A stretch of DNA of 64,000 nucleotides from Streptomyces gobiensis (GCF_021216675.1 NZ_CP086120.1:2958501-3022500); one strand, 5' to 3'. Positions 47,774-56,995 are shown, counted from the stretch's first letter. A program made the numbers and translations. Notes: a model not told the origin generated them from the letters alone.

Positions 47774-47978
47774 GAACCCCGTCACGGGGTGGGCGTAGTC
47801 GCCTTGGCTGGTGTGGGTGGTGGGTTGCCTTGCGGGGTTGGGCTCGGTTACGAGCCCGGGGAAGCGCACGATGAAGGAACCCCGTCACGGGGTGGGCGTA
47901 GTCGTCGTGGCTGGTGTGGGTGGTGGGTTGCCTTGCGGGGTTGGGCTGGGTTACGAGCCCGGTGGAGCGCACGATGAA
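47771..47978. repeat. Two tandem 104-bp direct repeats between kynA and kynU
   Basis: Unit 1 is 47771-47874 and unit 2 is 47875-47978, nearly identical with only a few base differences. Each begins AGGAACCCCGTCACGGGGTG (a small hairpin). Each contains GTGGGTGGTGGGTTGCC, related to a module in repeat copy B, and ends in GCGCACGATGA. No coding potential is evident. Confidence 0.9.
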
Positions 47979-48037
47979 AAGGTGTGGGTCTGGGGCGGTG
48001 GCCCCGCTTCGAAGTGGACGAAAGGTTGGTGGTTGTG

Positions 48038-49273
48038 GTGAGCAGTGGCCTGCCTGCCGGAGTGAGCCTGCGTGCGGAGGCGGCGTGGCTGGACGCAGCC
48101 GACCAGCTCGCCGGCGTCCGTGACCGCTTCGTGCTCGATGAGACCACCGTCTACCTCGACGGCAACTCCCTGGGCGCCCTCCCGGCCACCGTCCCCGACC
48201 GGGTCGCCGATGTCATCGCCCGGGAGTGGGGCGAGCTGCGTATCCGCTCCTGGACCGAGTCCGGCTGGTGGGAGGCGCCCGAGCGGATCGGGGACCGTAT
48301 CGCACCGCTGATCGGCGCGGCACCCGGCCAGGTCGTGGTGGGCGACTCGACCTCCGTCAATGTCTTCAAGGCCGTCGTAGCCGCCGTACGTCTCGCGGCG
48401 GCGGACTCTCGCTCTCGCTCCCGCTCCCGCTCCCGCGACGAAATCCTGGTCGACGCCACCACCTTCCCCACCGACGGCTATATCGCCGAGTCCGCCGCCC
48501 GGATGACCGGCCGCACCGTACGGCCCGTAGCCCCCGCCGAGATGCCCGGGGCCGTCGGCCCGCGTACCGCCGCCGTCCTCGTCAACCATGTCGACTACCG
48601 CAGCGGCGAGCTCTACGACCTGCCCGCCATCACCGCCGCCACCCACGCCGCGGGCGCGTATCTCGTCGCGGACCTGTGCCACAGCGCGGGCGCGCTCCCC
48701 GTCGGCCTCGACGAGCACGGCATCGACTTCGCCATCGGGTGCACCTACAAGTACCTCAACGGCGGCCCGGGCTCCCCCGCGTATCTCTATGTGCGCCGCG
48801 AGCACCAGCCCCGCTTTGACTCCCCGCTCCCCGGCTGGAACTCCCACCGCGACCCCTTCGCCATGACCCCCGACTACGCCCCTGCCGAGGGCCCGGCCCG
48901 GGGCCGGGTCGGGACGCCGGACATCCTCTCCATGCTGGCGCTCGAAGCCGCGCTGGAGGTGTGGCAGGACGTGGACATCGCAGCCGTACGCACCAAGTCG
49001 CTGGCCGTCACGGACTTCTTCCTCCGCTGCGTCGAGGCCAGCGCACCCGCCGCACGGGTCGCCCCCCTCACCCCGGCCGATCACACCCGTCGCGGCAGCC
49101 AGATCTCCCTGCGCTGTGCGGACGCGAAGCGGGTCATGGGCGAGCTGATCGCCCGTCGCGTCGTCGGCGACTTCCGCGAACCGGACGTCTTGCGCTTTGG
49201 ATTCACCCCGCTGTACACCTCATTCACCGATGCGGAGCGTGCCGCGCGGGTACTGGGGGAGGTCGTGTCGTGA
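48038..49273 (+). CDS. kynU: Kynureninase
   Basis: PLP enzyme splitting kynurenine to anthranilate and alanine, 411 residues from this start. YLDGNSLGALP, WWEAPERIGDRIAPLIGAAP, LVADLCHSAGALPV with the PLP Asp, and the Schiff-base Lys in GCTYKYLNGGPGSPAYLYV (short reading: CTYKYLNGG) are present. GTG codons at 48035 and 48038 are both possible; AAAGG lies about 9 nt upstream. A low-complexity (Ser-Arg)5 run from a hexanucleotide repeat sits near residues 123-132, in a loop not seen in most homologues. Overlaps the next gene by 4 bp. Confidence 0.93.
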   Translation: MSSGLPAGVSLRAEAAWLDAADQLAGVRDRFVLDETTVYLDGNSLGALPATVPDRVADVIAREWGELRIRSWTESGWWEAPERIGDRIAPLIGAAPGQVVVGDSTSVNVFKAVVAAVRLAAADSRSRSRSRSRDEILVDATTFPTDGYIAESAARMTGRTVRPVAPAEMPGAVGPRTAAVLVNHVDYRSGELYDLPAITAATHAAGAYLVADLCHSAGALPVGLDEHGIDFAIGCTYKYLNGGPGSPAYLYVRREHQPRFDSPLPGWNSHRDPFAMTPDYAPAEGPARGRVGTPDILSMLALEAALEVWQDVDIAAVRTKSLAVTDFFLRCVEASAPAARVAPLTPADHTRRGSQISLRCADAKRVMGELIARRVVGDFREPDVLRFGFTPLYTSFTDAERAARVLGEVVS

Positions 49274-49986
49274 GCCAGATGGAGCAGTCGGCCCTGATGG
49301 AGCTGGCGTCGGTGGAGCCGGGGAGCACGGAGAGCTACGGGAAGCACCCTTCCCAGGTCATAGACCGGTACGGGAAGGGGTCCGGGCCCCGGGTGACCGT
49401 GCTGCACGGCGGCTACTGGCGGGAGACCTACGACCGTACCCACCTCTCACCCTTCGCCGCCGCGCTCGCCGCCCAGGGCTTCTCCGTCGAACTGGTCGAG
49501 TACCGCCGCGTGGGTGGCGGGGGAGGCTGGCCGCAGACCGCCGAGGACATCGAGGCCGCCCTCACCCACCTCGGCGGCCCGCCCAAGGTGCTGCTGGGCC
49601 ACTCCGCGGGCGGCCAGCTCGCGCTCTGGGCGGCGGCGACACGGGACCGGGCGGCGGACCGGGTGATCGCGGTGGCCCCCATCGCGGACCTCTCCCGCGC
49701 CTACGATCTGGGGCTCAGCGACGGCGCGGTAACCGACTTCCTCGGCGGCCAGGCTTTTGTCGCCGAACGGCTCCCGGAGGCCGACCCCATGCGGCTGCTG
49801 CCCCGGGTCCCGGTGGAGGTCGTGCACGGCACGGCGGACCTGGACGTCCCCATCGAGCTCTCCCGCCGCTACGCCAACAACTGGGGCGCCCGCCTCCAGC
49901 TCCTCCCCGGCACCGGCCACTTCGCGCCCTTCCACCCCACCAAACCGGCCTTCAATGTCCTGCTGGACATGATCCGCCGCGCGTGA
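49270..49986 (+). CDS. Alpha/beta hydrolase, probable arylformamidase
   Basis: 238 residues. The nucleophile elbow GHSAGGQ, oxyanion HGGYWRE near the N-terminus and catalytic Asp/His (TADLDVP, GTGHFAPF) define the fold. HGGYW is typical of kynurenine formamidase-like esterases. The GTGA overlap with kynU and the preceding kynA make it the N-formylkynurenine hydrolase of a complete tryptophan-to-anthranilate route. The family assignment is from motif and context, not from a distinguishing residue. Confidence 0.85.
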   Translation: MSQMEQSALMELASVEPGSTESYGKHPSQVIDRYGKGSGPRVTVLHGGYWRETYDRTHLSPFAAALAAQGFSVELVEYRRVGGGGGWPQTAEDIEAALTHLGGPPKVLLGHSAGGQLALWAAATRDRAADRVIAVAPIADLSRAYDLGLSDGAVTDFLGGQAFVAERLPEADPMRLLPRVPVEVVHGTADLDVPIELSRRYANNWGARLQLLPGTGHFAPFHPTKPAFNVLLDMIRRA

Positions 49987-50824
49987 CCACGGACAGATTG
50001 TTCTCCACCGTGTAATACGGGCGCAGTTGCAACCGGCGAGTGCCGCTGCCCGCCACCGGCACGGTCATCGACGGGAGAGTGAGTACCCGCTTCTTGTCAT
50101 GGATGTCGTCCAGGATCCGGCCCAGTCGGCAAGCGGTCTCACCCACCCGTACGTACAGATCCCACACGACCTCGCCGCCCTCCCCGCCGCGCCACTGCGC
50201 CGGGGTGACGGTGAACCGGTAGGCATACGCGCCAGTCCGCTCCCCTTCGACTTCAGCGCCGCCGTCCCCCGCCGACGCCTCGCCCCGGCGCCGCAGCTCA
50301 AGCGTGGCCTCACCGGCATCCGCACCGGCATCCGCAGCGAACCCGTGCAGGGCGGCGTTGACGGTCAGGGTGCCGTTCGCCGCCACGTGCAGCTCGCCCG
50401 CCTCGGCGTGCCGCTCCCGTTCCCATACCCGCAGGGCCAGGGTGCCGTCGCCGGTACGGTAGGGCAGCCGGACCAGCAGCGGGCCGGGGCCGTTCGCCCG
50501 CTGCGGTGACAGCAGTTGCCGGGTATCGAGCACTCCCGCACCGGACAGCGGTCGCGGCTCCTGGCCCGGGGTGGCCAGGAGGAGGTCCCAGTGACCCTCG
50601 CGCAAGAGCCCAGGGGCGGGCGGCAGTACGGCCTGAACACGCTCACCCTGCGCGACCGGGCGCCCTGCCAGGTCCGCCAGCACGGTTTCGCACGCCAGCC
50701 GCAGCTGCGCCGTGGCACGGCCGCGGTGCCGAAGCAGCAGCTCCGCCCCCTCGACGGCCGTACGGTCCCTGTGCAGCTGCACGGTCATCGCACGGTCCTC
50801 GGCGATACGGCAGTCGGCGATCAC
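49952..50824 (-). CDS. Uncharacterised beta-rich protein paired with a glycosyltransferase
   Basis: 290 residues with repeated Leu/Arg/Val beta-strand segments (LLVRLPYRTGDGTLALRVWERE, YRFTVTPAQWRG, VWDLYVRVGETACRLG, LPSMTVPV), suggesting a beta-sandwich fold. No membrane helix or catalytic motif is seen. It overlaps the glycosyltransferase gene start-to-stop by 4 bp, so they are co-translated, and it overlaps the convergent formamidase by 35 bp. Related proteins are often called transferases only because of this neighbour; I cannot assign a function. Confidence 0.7.
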   Translation of the reverse strand: MIADCRIAEDRAMTVQLHRDRTAVEGAELLLRHRGRATAQLRLACETVLADLAGRPVAQGERVQAVLPPAPGLLREGHWDLLLATPGQEPRPLSGAGVLDTRQLLSPQRANGPGPLLVRLPYRTGDGTLALRVWERERHAEAGELHVAANGTLTVNAALHGFAADAGADAGEATLELRRRGEASAGDGGAEVEGERTGAYAYRFTVTPAQWRGGEGGEVVWDLYVRVGETACRLGRILDDIHDKKRVLTLPSMTVPVAGSGTRRLQLRPYYTVENNLSVVTRGGSCPAGH

Positions 50825-52110
50825 AGCAGGATTCCTCTCTCCACGCGGGTGCGCGTGAGCGCCCGGCCTGCGCGGCGCAACGCCCCCCGCGCCAGCAGCC
50901 TGGACGTGGCGGCATGCACCCGGAACCGCCCCACCAGGCCCGGGGCGTGAGCCATATCCCCGGCCCGGTCGGCTGCCAGCTCACCGATAAGCCGCTCGTA
51001 CCGCCCGGCGACCTCCTCGGGCGCGAACCGTTCAGTGGCCCGCTGCCGTGCCGCCTGCCCCATACGGGTGCGCAGCTCCTGGTCGCCCATCAGCTCACGC
51101 AGCGCGTCGGCGAAGGCGCCCACGTTGTCGCGCGGCACCAGCCGTCCGTTCTCCCGGTCCTGGATAATCTCGGCCGGGCCATGCGGGCAGTCGGTGCTGA
51201 CAACCGGAAGCCCGCAGCGCATCGCTTCGACGATGGTCATACCGAAGGACTCATGCGCGGAGGTCACCGCAGCGATCGAGCCCTTGACCCACTCGGCCTC
51301 AATGGGTATGGCGGGCCCCATCAGCAGCACCCGATTGTGCAGTCCCCGGCACTGGATGTACGAGCCAAGGGTCTTACGCGCTTCTCCCTCCCCGTAGATG
51401 CGCAGCGTCCAGTCGGGAAAGTCCGGGCTGACCCGCGCGAAGGCATCGACGAGCATGCCGTACCGTTTCGTCCGCACGATCCGCCCGGCGGCGACGACCA
51501 TGCGCGCACTGCCATCCGCCGGGGCAATATCCGGATTCGGCACGGAGTTGGGGATGGCCAGCACCCGGGTGCCGGAAAGATGCATTCCGCTACGGTGGCA
51601 GCGCGCATCGGCCTCCGTCATGGTGACCAGCGCGTCCAACCCCCGGTAATGTTCCTGCAGTTCAATCCGCAGCCGGTGCGGATGGCCGTCATGGGTGAGA
51701 TGTTCCTGCCCGATACGGACCGCCTGCCGGGGGCCGAACCGGGCGAGCAGCGCGTTCAGCCCCGCCCGGGTGCCAATGACGACGTCGCTCTCGGCCCGCC
51801 CGAACCAGTCAAGTATCCGCTGCTCAGCCAGCCGGTGATACTGATGAGCCCGGCTGTCACCCTTCGGGAACACACTCCCCGGTACGCGCGACAGCGGGTC
51901 AGCCATATCGGCCGACCCCTTTCGCCGGTCCACCAGCGGCGTGACCGGAATCCCGGGAAACTCCGCGAGCTGAGGCGTTTCCCGGTGCCGGAACACCGAG
52001 ACCAGCTCCACGTCATGCCCCCGCTCGGCCAGCGAGCGGGCCAGGGTAAATGTGGTCCGGGATGTGCCGCCGACGGCGTAGGCATTGTGCAGCAAGAGCG
52101 TGATCCGCAA
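50821..52110 (-). CDS. GT4-family glycosyltransferase
   Basis: 429 residues with two Rossmann domains. The N-terminus RITLLLHNAYAVGGTSRTT is the donor/acceptor entry motif, VAAGRIVRTKRYGMLVDAFA the start of the GT4 C-terminal domain, and SAHESFGMTIVEAMRCGLPVVSTDCPHGPAEII contains the E-x7-E motif of the family (short: ESFGMTIVEAM). TTG at 52110 is chosen because GGGGAAG precedes it and earlier codons are out of family alignment. Acts on an unknown acceptor, perhaps a cell-surface glycan or a glycosylated metabolite. Confidence 0.85.
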   Translation of the reverse strand: MRITLLLHNAYAVGGTSRTTFTLARSLAERGHDVELVSVFRHRETPQLAEFPGIPVTPLVDRRKGSADMADPLSRVPGSVFPKGDSRAHQYHRLAEQRILDWFGRAESDVVIGTRAGLNALLARFGPRQAVRIGQEHLTHDGHPHRLRIELQEHYRGLDALVTMTEADARCHRSGMHLSGTRVLAIPNSVPNPDIAPADGSARMVVAAGRIVRTKRYGMLVDAFARVSPDFPDWTLRIYGEGEARKTLGSYIQCRGLHNRVLLMGPAIPIEAEWVKGSIAAVTSAHESFGMTIVEAMRCGLPVVSTDCPHGPAEIIQDRENGRLVPRDNVGAFADALRELMGDQELRTRMGQAARQRATERFAPEEVAGRYERLIGELAADRAGDMAHAPGLVGRFRVHAATSRLLARGALRRAGRALTRTRVERGILL

Positions 52111-52340
52111 GTGAACTTCCCCGTTCGGTGGGCTATGGATACGAGCGTGGCCGTCATGGAATGGGAGGAGGTCAACCTCCGCGCACACGGCCCCGCATCG
52201 CGCACCTTACAAGGACGGAACGGACCTTCGTGAAAAGGGAGTTCAGGTAGGCAGAAAATATGCTGCCGCCTGTTGAGATGGCAATCCCGCGTTATACCGG
52301 AATCAGTAACTCCGCACGCGCCGTGCTGTCACCACCTGCG

Positions 52341-52679
52341 TCAGGCGACGGTGTACTCCGTGTCGCCGAAGTCCGCCACGACCCGCAGTTTGCCGCCGAG
52401 TGCCTCGACATAGGAGCGCAATGTGGCCACTTCAGTGCGGTCGATCTCGCCATGCTCTATGGCGGAGACCCGGGGAGCCGAGACACCCATCGTCTTCGCG
52501 ACCCCGCGCTGGGTCAGAGCTTGGTCCTGGCGGATCTCGGCGAGCTTGTAGGCGCGGATCTCCGCGTCCAGCCGCTCCATGGCGGCCCGCTTCTCTTCTG
52601 CGGTACGCACGGGCAGCCCAGCTGCCTCTCGACGCTCGTAGACCTGTCGCTTCACGTCTTCCCAACGGACAGTGTTCAT
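52341..52679 (-). CDS. higA: XRE-type antitoxin (HigA-like)
   Basis: 112 residues with a C-terminal HTH: LTQRGVAKTMGVSAPRVSAIEHGEIDR. The N-terminus is helical (VRTAEEKRAAMERLDAEIRAYKLAE). Such proteins neutralise the adjacent RelE/HigB-type toxin and repress the operon through an inverted repeat upstream of it, here at 53065. ATG at 52679. 230 bp of non-coding sequence separate it from the glycosyltransferase start, where I see no gene. Confidence 0.87.
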   Translation of the reverse strand: MNTVRWEDVKRQVYERREAAGLPVRTAEEKRAAMERLDAEIRAYKLAEIRQDQALTQRGVAKTMGVSAPRVSAIEHGEIDRTEVATLRSYVEALGGKLRVVADFGDTEYTVA

Positions 52680-53055
52680 TCGTACTCCCGGGTGTCGAGC
52701 TCTGCGAGGTGGCTCTGGGGTAGCGCTTTTCGGCGATGGGGATATTGACGTCGTACCACCCGTTCCAGTTACCTGCTTTGTCTCCAGCGACGAGCAGTAC
52801 TGCCCGGCGGACAGGGTCGAAGGCGAAGAGGATACGGATCTCCGCGACGCCGGCGGACCCTGGACGTAGCTCCTTCATGTGGTGCTGTTCCGAGCCCTTG
52901 ATCCGGTCTACCAGCGGCCGACCGAGAGTGGGTCCGGTCGCAGCAAGCTTCTCGATTGCGTCCTCTACCTGCTCGGCGCTGTTCCAGTCCTCCTGCGCTA
53001 GTGCGTCGAACCAGGCAGCTACCTCTGCCACCAGGACCACTTCCCATTGAGCCAT
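52432..53055 (-). CDS. higB: RelE/HigB-type toxin with frameshifted C-terminus
   Basis: The first about 108 residues (MAQWEVVLVAEVAAWFD.., GPTLGRPLVDRIKGS, HHMKELRPGS, EIRILFAFDPVRRAVLLVAGDK, KAGNWNGWYDVNIPIAEKRY) match Gp49-like HigB toxins. Just after AEKRY the reading frame changes: as written it runs on to 52432, wholly overlapping the antitoxin. In the -1 frame the expected ending LPQSHLAELDTREYE appears, with a stop in ATGA at the antitoxin start. One lost base, or a -1 shift near CCCC at about 52717-52720, explains this. ATG at 53055; no clear ribosome site. Confidence 0.75.
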   Translation of the reverse strand: MAQWEVVLVAEVAAWFDALAQEDWNSAEQVEDAIEKLAATGPTLGRPLVDRIKGSEQHHMKELRPGSAGVAEIRILFAFDPVRRAVLLVAGDKAGNWNGWYDVNIPIAEKRYPRATSQSSTPGSTNEHCPLGRREATGLRASRGSWAARAYRRREAGRHGAAGRGDPRLQARRDPPGPSSDPARGREDDGCLGSPGLRHRAWRDRPH

Positions 53056-53064
53056 GAGGCAGAA

Positions 53065-53082
53065 GTTAACGCAAGCGTTAAC
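53065..53082. promoter_or_regulatory. Operator-like inverted repeat before the toxin gene
   Basis: GTTAACGC-AA-GCGTTAAC: perfect 8-bp arms, 2-bp spacer, 10 bp upstream of the toxin ATG. It is far more AT-rich than its surroundings and in the usual place for HigA autoregulation. Confidence 0.75.
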
Positions 53083-53173
53083 CATGGCGTGCCGTCCTCG
53101 GTGATCTTCACCCGAACGTGCGGCGGGCGGCGCCGCCCTTGGCGCGGTGGGCTGGGGCGTCTAGCGTCGCGCC

Positions 53174-54397
53174 ATGAGCAGCGAGGCCGTATCTGGTGCG
53201 GAATTCGACCCGTGGTCGCCCGAGTTCGTCGCCGATCCGTATCCCGCATACGCGGCGTTGCGGGAGCGTGGGCGGGCGCACTGGTTTGAGCGGTCCCAGC
53301 AGTGGTTGATCCCGCGTTATGCGGATGTCAGCGCCCTGCTGCGGGACCGGCGGCTTGGGCGGACGTATCTGCACCGGTTTACGCATGAGGAGTTCGGCCA
53401 GACTCCGCCGCCCGCCGGGCAGGAGCCGTTCCACACCCTCAACGACCATGGGCTGCTTGAGCTGGAGCCGCCGGACCACACCCGGATCCGGCGGCTGGTC
53501 GGGAAGGCGTTTACGCCCAGGACGGTGGAGCGGCTGGCGCCCACCGTGCGGCGGCTGGCCGAGGGGTTGGTCGATGACCTCGCGGCCGATGGCGGTGGGG
53601 ATCTGATCGAACGGATCGCGGAGCCGTTGCCGGTGGCGGTGATCGCCGAGATGCTCGGTATTCCGGTGGCGGACCGGCCGTTGCTGCGGCCCTGGTCGGC
53701 GGATATCTGCGGGATGTTCGAGCTGAATCCGCGGGAGGAGACCGCGCGGCGGGCGGTGCGGGCCTCCGAGGAGTTCTCGGCGTATCTGCGGGAACTGATC
53801 GCTGTACGGCGCCGGGCGCCCGGCGAGGATCTGATCAGCGCGCTCATCGCCGCGCACGATGCGGAGGACCGGCTCTCCGAGCAGGAGATGATCTCCACCT
53901 GCGTGCTGCTGCTGAACGCCGGGCACGAGGCGACGGTGGGAACCACGGGAAATGGGTGGTGGAGCCTCTTCCGGAACCCCGGCGAACTGGCCCGGCTTCG
54001 GGCGGACCCGGGGCTGCTGCCGGGGGCGGTGGAGGAGCTGATGCGCTTTGACACGCCGCTGCAGATGTTCGAGCGATGGGTGCTGGATGACATCGAGGTG
54101 GGCGGGACCACAATTCCGCGTGGCGCGGAGGTCGCCCTGCTCTTCGGCTCGGCGAACCGGGATCCGGCCCGGTTCGCCGACCCGGACCGGCTGGATCTGG
54201 GGCGCCGGGACAACCCGCACCTGAGTTTCGGTGCGGGCATCCACTACTGCCTGGGTGCCCCGCTGGCCCGCGTTGAGCTGGCCGCGTCCTTCGGCGCGCT
54301 GCTCCGCCGGGCACCGACGCTGCGGCTCGCGGCGGAGCCGCAGTGGCGGTCGGGGTACGTCATCCGGGGACTGCGGGAGCTGTGGGTCGAGGTCTGA
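53174..54397 (+). CDS. Cytochrome P450
   Basis: 407 residues, bacterial class I P450. The I-helix segment LLNAGHEATVGTTGNG has the acid-alcohol pair region (in most members GHETT). ExxR-type residues lie in the K-helix (EELMRF). The heme ligand is Cys359 in FGAGIHYCLGAPLAR. It needs ferredoxin and reductase supplied elsewhere. ATG at 53174; divergent from the toxin-antitoxin pair. No biosynthetic cluster is adjacent, so substrate is open. Its 3' side is repeat copy E. Confidence 0.93.
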   Translation: MSSEAVSGAEFDPWSPEFVADPYPAYAALRERGRAHWFERSQQWLIPRYADVSALLRDRRLGRTYLHRFTHEEFGQTPPPAGQEPFHTLNDHGLLELEPPDHTRIRRLVGKAFTPRTVERLAPTVRRLAEGLVDDLAADGGGDLIERIAEPLPVAVIAEMLGIPVADRPLLRPWSADICGMFELNPREETARRAVRASEEFSAYLRELIAVRRRAPGEDLISALIAAHDAEDRLSEQEMISTCVLLLNAGHEATVGTTGNGWWSLFRNPGELARLRADPGLLPGAVEELMRFDTPLQMFERWVLDDIEVGGTTIPRGAEVALLFGSANRDPARFADPDRLDLGRRDNPHLSFGAGIHYCLGAPLARVELAASFGALLRRAPTLRLAAEPQWRSGYVIRGLRELWVEV

Positions 54398-54404
54398 GGT
54401 GGTT

Positions 54405-54700
54405 TTCCCCAGCCCCGCCCCTTCCCGAAACTGGGGCTTGGCCCCCAGACCCCCAGTGCTGTGGGCACTCGCAGCCCCGCGAGGGGCTGTGGGTGGGCAC
54501 AACACCGGCCACCGGCCCGCACCGCCAAACCCCGGGGCGAAGCCCCGGTTTCCGGGAAGGGGCGGGATACGGGGGCACCCACCCACGGCACGCCCGAAGC
54601 CGGGCGGAGCGAGGCGAAACCCCGCCGCGCGGCGGAGACGCGTATCGGTACAGCCAGGAAGGTCGGGGCACCTCCTGGGGGAGGTAGCTGGGGGACGCCT
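54405..54700. repeat. Dispersed intergenic repeat, copy E
   Basis: It lies between convergent P450 and purA stops. Modules: CCCTTCCCGAAACTGGGGC, GCAGCCCCGCGAGGGGCTGT, GTGGGCACAACACCGGCCAC, GGGCGAAGCCCCGGTTTCCG, GGGAAGGGGCGGGATACGGG and GGCGGAGACGCGTATCGGT. Very close to copy A in the first 150 bp. Confidence 0.75.
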
Positions 54701-54702
54701 AC

Positions 54703-54752
54703 CCCCGGCACCCCTGGCGCGGGCCGGTGAGCCTGCGCCAGGGGTGCCGGGG
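54703..54752 (-). terminator. purA terminator
   Basis: A perfect 18-bp stem (54703-54720, 54735-54752) with a 14-nt loop, 5 bp past the purA stop. Likely also stops transcripts entering from the P450 side. Confidence 0.85.
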
Positions 54753-54757
54753 ACGGG

Positions 54758-56044
54758 TCAGTCCAGGAACGAGTTGATCTGGATCGTCTCGTCGCGGCCG
54801 GGGCCGACGCCGATCGCGGAGATCGGGGCGCCGGACATCTCCTCCAGCGCCTTCACGTAGGCCTGGGCGTTCTTCGGCAGGTCGGAGAAGGACTTCGCCT
54901 TGGTGATGTCCTCCGACCAGCCCGGCAGGAACTCATAGACCGGCTTCGCGTGATGGAAATCACTCTGGCTGTACGGCAGCTCCTCGACCCGCTTGCCCTC
55001 GATCTCGTAGGCGACACAGACCGGGATCTGCTCCCAGCCGGTGAGCACATCGAGCTTGGTCAGAAAGAAGTCGGTGAGGCCGTTGACCCGGGTCGCATAG
55101 CGGGCGATCACCGCGTCGAACCAGCCGCAGCGGCGGTCCCGGCCGGTGGTGACGCCGCGCTCGCCGCCGATGGTGCGCAGCGCCTCGCCGTCCTTGTCGA
55201 GGAGCTCGGTGGGGAACGGACCGGCGCCGACGCGGGTGGTGTACGCCTTGAGGATGCCGATGACCCGGCTGATCTTCGTCGGGCCCACGCCCGCGCCCGT
55301 GCAGGCGCCGCCCGCGGTGGGGTTGGAAGAGGTGACGAAGGGGTACGTGCCGTGGTCGACATCGAGCAGGGTGCCCTGGCCGCCCTCGAAGAGGACGACC
55401 TTGCCGTCGTCGATGGCGTTGTTCAGGATCAGCGTGGTGTCGCAGACACAGCCGGCCAGCTGGTCGGCGTAGCCCAGCAGCTCCTCGACGACCTGCTCCG
55501 GCTTGATCGAGCGGCGGTTGTAGAGCTTGGCGAGGACCTGGTTCTTGAAGTCGAGGGCCGCCTCGACCTTCTGCCGCAGGATCGACTCGTCGAAGAGGTC
55601 CTGGACCCGGATACCCACCCGGTTGATCTTGTCCGCGTAGGTCGGGCCGATACCTCGTCCCGTGGTGCCGATCTTGCGCTTTCCGAGGAAGCGTTCCGTC
55701 ACCTTGTCGACCTCGGTGTGGTACGGCGTGATCAGGTGCGCGTTACCACTGAGCAGCAGCTTGGAGGTGTCGACGCCACGCTGCTGCAGCCCGCTCAGCT
55801 CGGAGAGCAGGACCGCGGGGTCGACGACGACACCATTGCCGATAACCGGGGTGCAGCCGGGGGAGAGGATCCCGGAGGGGAGGAGATGCAGCGCGTATTT
55901 CTGGTCGCCGACGACGACCGTGTGGCCGGCGTTGTTGCCGCCCTGGAAGCGCACCACATAGTCCACGGAGCCGCCGAGCAGGTCGGTGGCCTTTCCCTTG
56001 CCCTCATCACCCCACTGAGCACCGAGCAGCACAAGTGCGGGCAC
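54758..56044 (-). CDS. purA: Adenylosuccinate synthetase
   Basis: 428 residues, first committed step from IMP to AMP. The N-terminal [16 protein letters not shown] is the GTP/IMP P-loop with catalytic Asp and Lys, GNNAGHTVV supplies the catalytic His, and [16 protein letters not shown] and [17 protein letters not shown] bind IMP. The C-terminal TKLDVLTGW binds guanine. GTG at 56044 with GGAAGGGG about 9 nt upstream; a longer frame upstream is not supported. All active-site residues present. Confidence 0.98.
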   Translation of the reverse strand: MPALVLLGAQWGDEGKGKATDLLGGSVDYVVRFQGGNNAGHTVVVGDQKYALHLLPSGILSPGCTPVIGNGVVVDPAVLLSELSGLQQRGVDTSKLLLSGNAHLITPYHTEVDKVTERFLGKRKIGTTGRGIGPTYADKINRVGIRVQDLFDESILRQKVEAALDFKNQVLAKLYNRRSIKPEQVVEELLGYADQLAGCVCDTTLILNNAIDDGKVVLFEGGQGTLLDVDHGTYPFVTSSNPTAGGACTGAGVGPTKISRVIGILKAYTTRVGAGPFPTELLDKDGEALRTIGGERGVTTGRDRRCGWFDAVIARYATRVNGLTDFFLTKLDVLTGWEQIPVCVAYEIEGKRVEELPYSQSDFHHAKPVYEFLPGWSEDITKAKSFSDLPKNAQAYVKALEEMSGAPISAIGVGPGRDETIQINSFLD

Positions 56045-56179
56045 AGGCGTACACCCCTTCCGGGCGGGGCATGTCCAACGTGCGTAGAGCCGCGGACCGG
56101 GTGCCCCGGATAGACGAAGCCCCTGGCGCAACAGCGACAGGGGCTCTTGCACCGAGAGGTTACCTGAGGAAGGACGAAG

Positions 56180-56995
56180 GTGTCGGCTCCAGACCTGCTC
56201 GTGGTCGTCGATCCGGCTGCCCGGCGCATAGACGGCGAGTCCGTACGGATCGCGAAGGACGTGCTGTGCGCGGGTGCGCCCGGCGCGAAAGTGTGCCTCC
56301 CCGAGGGCCGGGAGGATGTCGCTCGGGCGCTCGCCCGGCGCGGCAGCCGGCAGCCGGTGGTGGTCGGCGATGACCGGGCACTGCTGTGCGCGGTGGAGCT
56401 GCTGCACCGGGACCGGGCGCTGGCGGATGCCGCGCTGGCGGTGGTGCCGGTGGGGGCGGCCGGGGCGGTCGCGCTGGCCCACGGGCTGGGCGTGCCGCTG
56501 GATGTGGTGACCGCGGCGCGGGCGGTGCTGGCCGGGGTGGAGCGGCGGCTTGACCTGCTGGTCGACGACTGTGACGCGGTGGTGCTGGGCGGACTGCGTA
56601 TTCCGGCCGCCCGGAAGGCACCGGGACAGCCGGGGCAGCCGGGACATTCGGGGCCGCCGGGGGTACGCGGTGCGCTGAGCCGGTGCGCCTCGCTGGTACG
56701 GCCGTCCTGGCCACCGTCGCCGCTGCTGCCCCGGCTGCGGGTGGAGGCGGACGGGGTGGTGCTGGCGGAGCCGGGGAGTCCGGTGGCGGAGGTGTCCGTG
56801 TCGACACAGACCGGGGGTGCGGGCGGCGGTCTGGCCGATGTGGTGGTGCGGCGGGCGGCCGTGGGGTTCCAGAAGTCCGGGTCCTCGCTGGTACGGGCCC
56901 GGGCGCGGGCCGTCACCGTTTCCGGGCCGGATTTCCATCCCCGTACCTGGACGGTGGCGCCGTCAGCCCTCCGGCTGACCGTCCCCGGGAGCTGA
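56180..56995 (+). CDS. Diacylglycerol kinase-like protein, degenerate
   Basis: 271 residues, similar in layout to lipid-kinase-related proteins found divergent from purA in Streptomyces: [24 protein letters not shown] at the start, a short Gly/Pro linker ([14 protein letters not shown]), and a second beta-rich half. The conserved GGDGT motif of true diacylglycerol kinases is not visible, so it may be non-catalytic. GTG at 56180 with AAGGACGAAG upstream. Its 3' end overlaps the regulator gene by 33 bp. Confidence 0.6.
   Translation: MSAPDLLVVVDPAARRIDGESVRIAKDVLCAGAPGAKVCLPEGREDVARALARRGSRQPVVVGDDRALLCAVELLHRDRALADAALAVVPVGAAGAVALAHGLGVPLDVVTAARAVLAGVERRLDLLVDDCDAVVLGGLRIPAARKAPGQPGQPGHSGPPGVRGALSRCASLVRPSWPPSPLLPRLRVEADGVVLAEPGSPVAEVSVSTQTGGAGGGLADVVVRRAAVGFQKSGSSLVRARARAVTVSGPDFHPRTWTVAPSALRLTVPGS

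Noticed and set aside
47789..47977. Small open frames in the tandem repeat
   Set aside because: Frames arise from a 104-bp repeat with no stops; no ribosome site or protein-like composition.
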